Shown: positions 61,997-64,000 of the stretch, piece after piece
Layout of the letters: the number at the start of each line of letters is the position of its first letter
How positions within the stretch are numbered: the stretch's first letter is position 1
Assembly: GCA_963831105.1 (NCBI GenBank)
Contig: CAWHOS010000009.1
Span: forward strand, 434,001 to 498,000
Direction of reading: 5' to 3'
Length of the DNA stretch: 64,000 nt
Origin: DATFQI01 sp963831105
Lineage (GTDB): Bacteria > Actinomycetota > Thermoleophilia > Solirubrobacterales > Solirubrobacteraceae
Notes under the pieces: model-generated
Seen by the model: only the letters and a program-made list of their open reading frames with translations
Told to the model about the DNA's origin: nothing
Database searches by the model: none
Translations under genes and position numbers: made by a program

Positions 61997-63741
61997 ATGG
62001 GGGCGACCGACACCTACCTCGGCCTGCGCGCGTTCGTAGACGAGCTTGCGCGCTGCGGCCTGCGCGAGGCGTGCACCTCTCCCGGATCGCGCTCGACCCC
62101 GCTGGTGCTGAGCCTCGCCCGCGAGGAGCGGATCCGCGCCACGTCGCACATCGACGAGCGCTCCGGCGGGTTCTTCGGGCTCGGCCTGGCCAAGACCAGC
62201 GGCCGCCCCGTCGCGCTCGCCTGCACCTCCGGCACCGCGGCGGCGAACTACGCCCCAGCGGTGATCGAGGCCCACGAGGCGCGCGTGCCGCTGCTCGTGC
62301 TGACCGCGGACCGGCCGCCGGAGCTGCGCGACCTCGGCGCCGGCCAGACGATCGACCAGGTCAAGCTCTACGGCAGCGCGGCCAAGTGGTACCTCGAGGT
62401 CGACGAGCACCCCGCCACGCCCGAGCGGATGCGCTGGATGCGCCAGCTCGCGTGCCGTGCGTTCTGGACCGCGCTCGACGGCCGCCCCGGCCCGGTGCAC
62501 CTCAACTTCGCGCTGCGCGAGCCGCTCGTGCTCGAGGAGCCGCTGCCCGAGGAGGAGCCCGGCGGCGGCGGCCGCGACGGCGGGCGGCCGTGGCTCACGC
62601 GGCCGTGGGTGCGCGCGGAGGCCGGCCCGCGCTCGATCGACGCGATCGCGGCCGACCTGATGGCGCGCCCCCGTGCCGTGCTCGTCGCGGGGCGCAACGA
62701 ACGCGACCCGCAGCTCGGCCCGGCGCTGGCCTCGTTCGCCGAGAGCGCCGCGATCCCGCTGCTCGCCGAGCCGCTCTCCGGCGCCCGCCGCGGCCAGGCG
62801 GCGGTCGCGCACTACGACGCGCTGCTGCGCGAGCCCGCGTGGGCGGAGGCGCACAAGCCCGACCTCGTGCTGCGCGTCGGCGACCTGCCCACCTCCAAGC
62901 CGCTGCGCCAGTGGCTGCACGCGCTGCCCGACGCGATCCAGATCGCCTTCGACCCCGAGCACGCCTGGCAGGACCCCGCCGGCTTCGTCTCCATGATCGT
63001 CGGCGCCGACCCGCGCCTGACGCTCGCGACCGTCGGCGAGCGGCTTCCCCCGCGCCGCGACCGGGTCTGGCTCGACGGCTGGCTGGCCGCCGACGGCGCG
63101 GCCGCGAGGGTGATCGGGGCGATGCTGGACCCTCGCGTGCTGAGCGAGCCGCTCGTGGCGGCCGAGCTCGGGGCGCGGCTGCCGCCCAACGCCACGCTCG
63201 TCGTCGCGTCCTCGATGCCCGTGCGCGACGTCGAGACGTTCTTCCCGACCCGCGAGGACGGCCCCGCGCGTGCTCGCCAACCGCGGCGCCAACGGGATCG
63301 ACGGCACGGTCTCGACGGCGTTCGGCGCCGCGGCCGCCGCGCCGCACGGGCCCGCCGTGCTGCTGATCGGCGACGTCGCGCTCGCGCACGACGTCGGCGG
63401 GCTGCTGGCGGCGACCCGCCTGGGCCTGAAGCTCACGATCGTGGTGATCGACAACGACGGCGGCGGCATCTTCGACTTCCTCCCGGTCAGCACCCAAGGC
63501 GAGGACTACGTGCAGCACGTCGCGACCCCGCACGGGCTCGACTTCGAGCACGCCGCGGCGCTCTACGGCTGCGGGTTCGAGCGCGCCGCCGACCAGGCGG
63601 GCTTCCGGGCCGCGCTCGGGCCGCGCGCTGGCGGCCGACCGCACCACGATCGTCTCGGTCCGCACCGACCGCGAGGCCAACGTGCGGCTGCACAGGGAGA
63701 TCTCGGCCGCGGTGGCGGCGTCCGTCCGGAGCCCCGCCTAG
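61997..63741 (+). CDS. menD: SEPHCHC synthase (ThDP-dependent); frameshifted
   Basis: Second step of menaquinone synthesis: joins isochorismate and 2-oxoglutarate. About 580 residues. N-terminus AFVDELARCGLREACTSPGS, then SGGFFGLGLAKTSGRPVALA and CTSGTAAANYAPAVIEAHEA. The ThDP site is LLIGDVALAHDVGGLLAATR with VVIDNDGGGIFDFLPVS. Shifts near 63268 (before VLANRGANGIDG) and 63628 (before ALAADRTTIVSVRTD) must be repaired; the stop is TAG 63739-63741. Divergent from menH. Confidence 0.9.
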
Positions 63742-63754
63742 CCTCCGGCTTCCG

Positions 63755-64000
63755 ATGGCGGAGCCCCAGGCCACACTGATCGACGTCGCCCCCACCTCCG
63801 CCGGCGAGGAGCGCCCGCGGCGCACGACCTCGAAGGGCATCGGCGCGGGCGACATCGTGCTCGTCGACAAGAAGGGCCGGCGCTTCCACGCGCTCGTGAC
63901 GGAGCTCGAGCAGCTCGAGACGGGCCGCTTCGAGCTCGTCGTGCGGCCGCTCGACTCGCGCATCTCCTGGCGCACCGCGTCCGTGCGCGAGGTCGTCGAG
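63755..64000 (+). CDS. hypothetical protein (partial)
   Basis: 82 codons reach the right edge. After a flexible start the protein reads GIGAGDIVLVDKKGRRFHAL and LETGRFELVVRPLDSRISWR, a beta-rich, charged pattern like a small SH3 or KOW-type barrel, but no family can be named. TAGCCT (63739-63744, sharing the menD stop) lies 11-16 bases before the ATG. Confidence 0.5.
   Translation, partial: MAEPQATLIDVAPTSAGEERPRRTTSKGIGAGDIVLVDKKGRRFHALVTELEQLETGRFELVVRPLDSRISWRTASVREVVE

Overview
The window is a stretch of a high-GC actinobacterial chromosome. Third codon positions are mostly G or C, GTG starts are common, and many neighbouring genes overlap by four bases (GTGA or ATGA). MurA carries Asp at the usual catalytic Cys position, and the menaquinone genes follow the classical Men route. 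Together with secreted proteins that end in a Lys-rich, Cys-containing domain, this suggests the Solirubrobacterales/Thermoleophilia or a relative. That placement is inference; the 16S gene at 11781-13326 would settle it.

Layout. 1-2.7 kb: hisG (cut by the left edge), hisZ and murA as one minus-strand operon. 2.7-5.6 kb: HD-domain protein, isocitrate/isopropylmalate-type dehydrogenase and a GNAT acetyltransferase. 5.7-8.1 kb: secreted RTX-repeat protein. 8.2-13.7 kb: a complete rrn operon (16S-23S-5S, minus strand) with no tRNA in the spacer, both processing stems visible, and a candidate promoter. 13.7-21.4 kb: tyrS, a class A penicillin-binding protein, AAG-type DNA glycosylase, argH and a secreted hydrolase-like protein. 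21.4-26.0 kb: leuB-ilvE-cimA plus a DegT-type aminotransferase, all translationally coupled. 26.1-29.6 kb: small secreted protein, GGDEF-EAL protein and S8 protease as one operon. 29.7-36.7 kb: a second branched-chain block: XRE-cupin regulator-leuC-leuD, and leuA behind a leucine-rich leader peptide, with a second S8 protease and a patatin between them. 36.7-48.3 kb: a probable polyamine locus (FAD amine oxidase, class III aminotransferase, PucR regulator, aldehyde dehydrogenase remnant, potA-D-B-C) interrupted by a winged-helix protein and an RDD membrane protein. 48.4-51.5 kb: HD-GYP protein, a toroid-like protein, a PPOX flavoprotein and a small protein. 51.5-55.4 kb: serA, a class V aminotransferase and ilvC. 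55.4-63.7 kb: menaquinone genes menE, a methyltransferase, menB, menA, menC, menH and menD, with a PhzF-like gene.

Together the amino-acid genes give isoleucine precursors (cimA), leucine (leuABCD), the shared branched-chain steps (ilvC, ilvE), serine, histidine and arginine. Leucine synthesis seems controlled twice: by attenuation at leuA and by a regulator encoded in the leuCD operon.

Two patterns cut across the window. First, no gene in the first 27 kb is broken, but from 27 kb to the right end about 29 apparent frameshifts interrupt otherwise well-conserved proteins. Most are repaired by removing one extra G, C or A, which looks like sequencing or assembly error rather than biology; genes affected are given full span with the break marked. 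Second, many first genes of operons have a TAG-type minus-10 hexamer only 7-14 bases before the start codon and no Shine-Dalgarno, pointing to widespread leaderless transcription.
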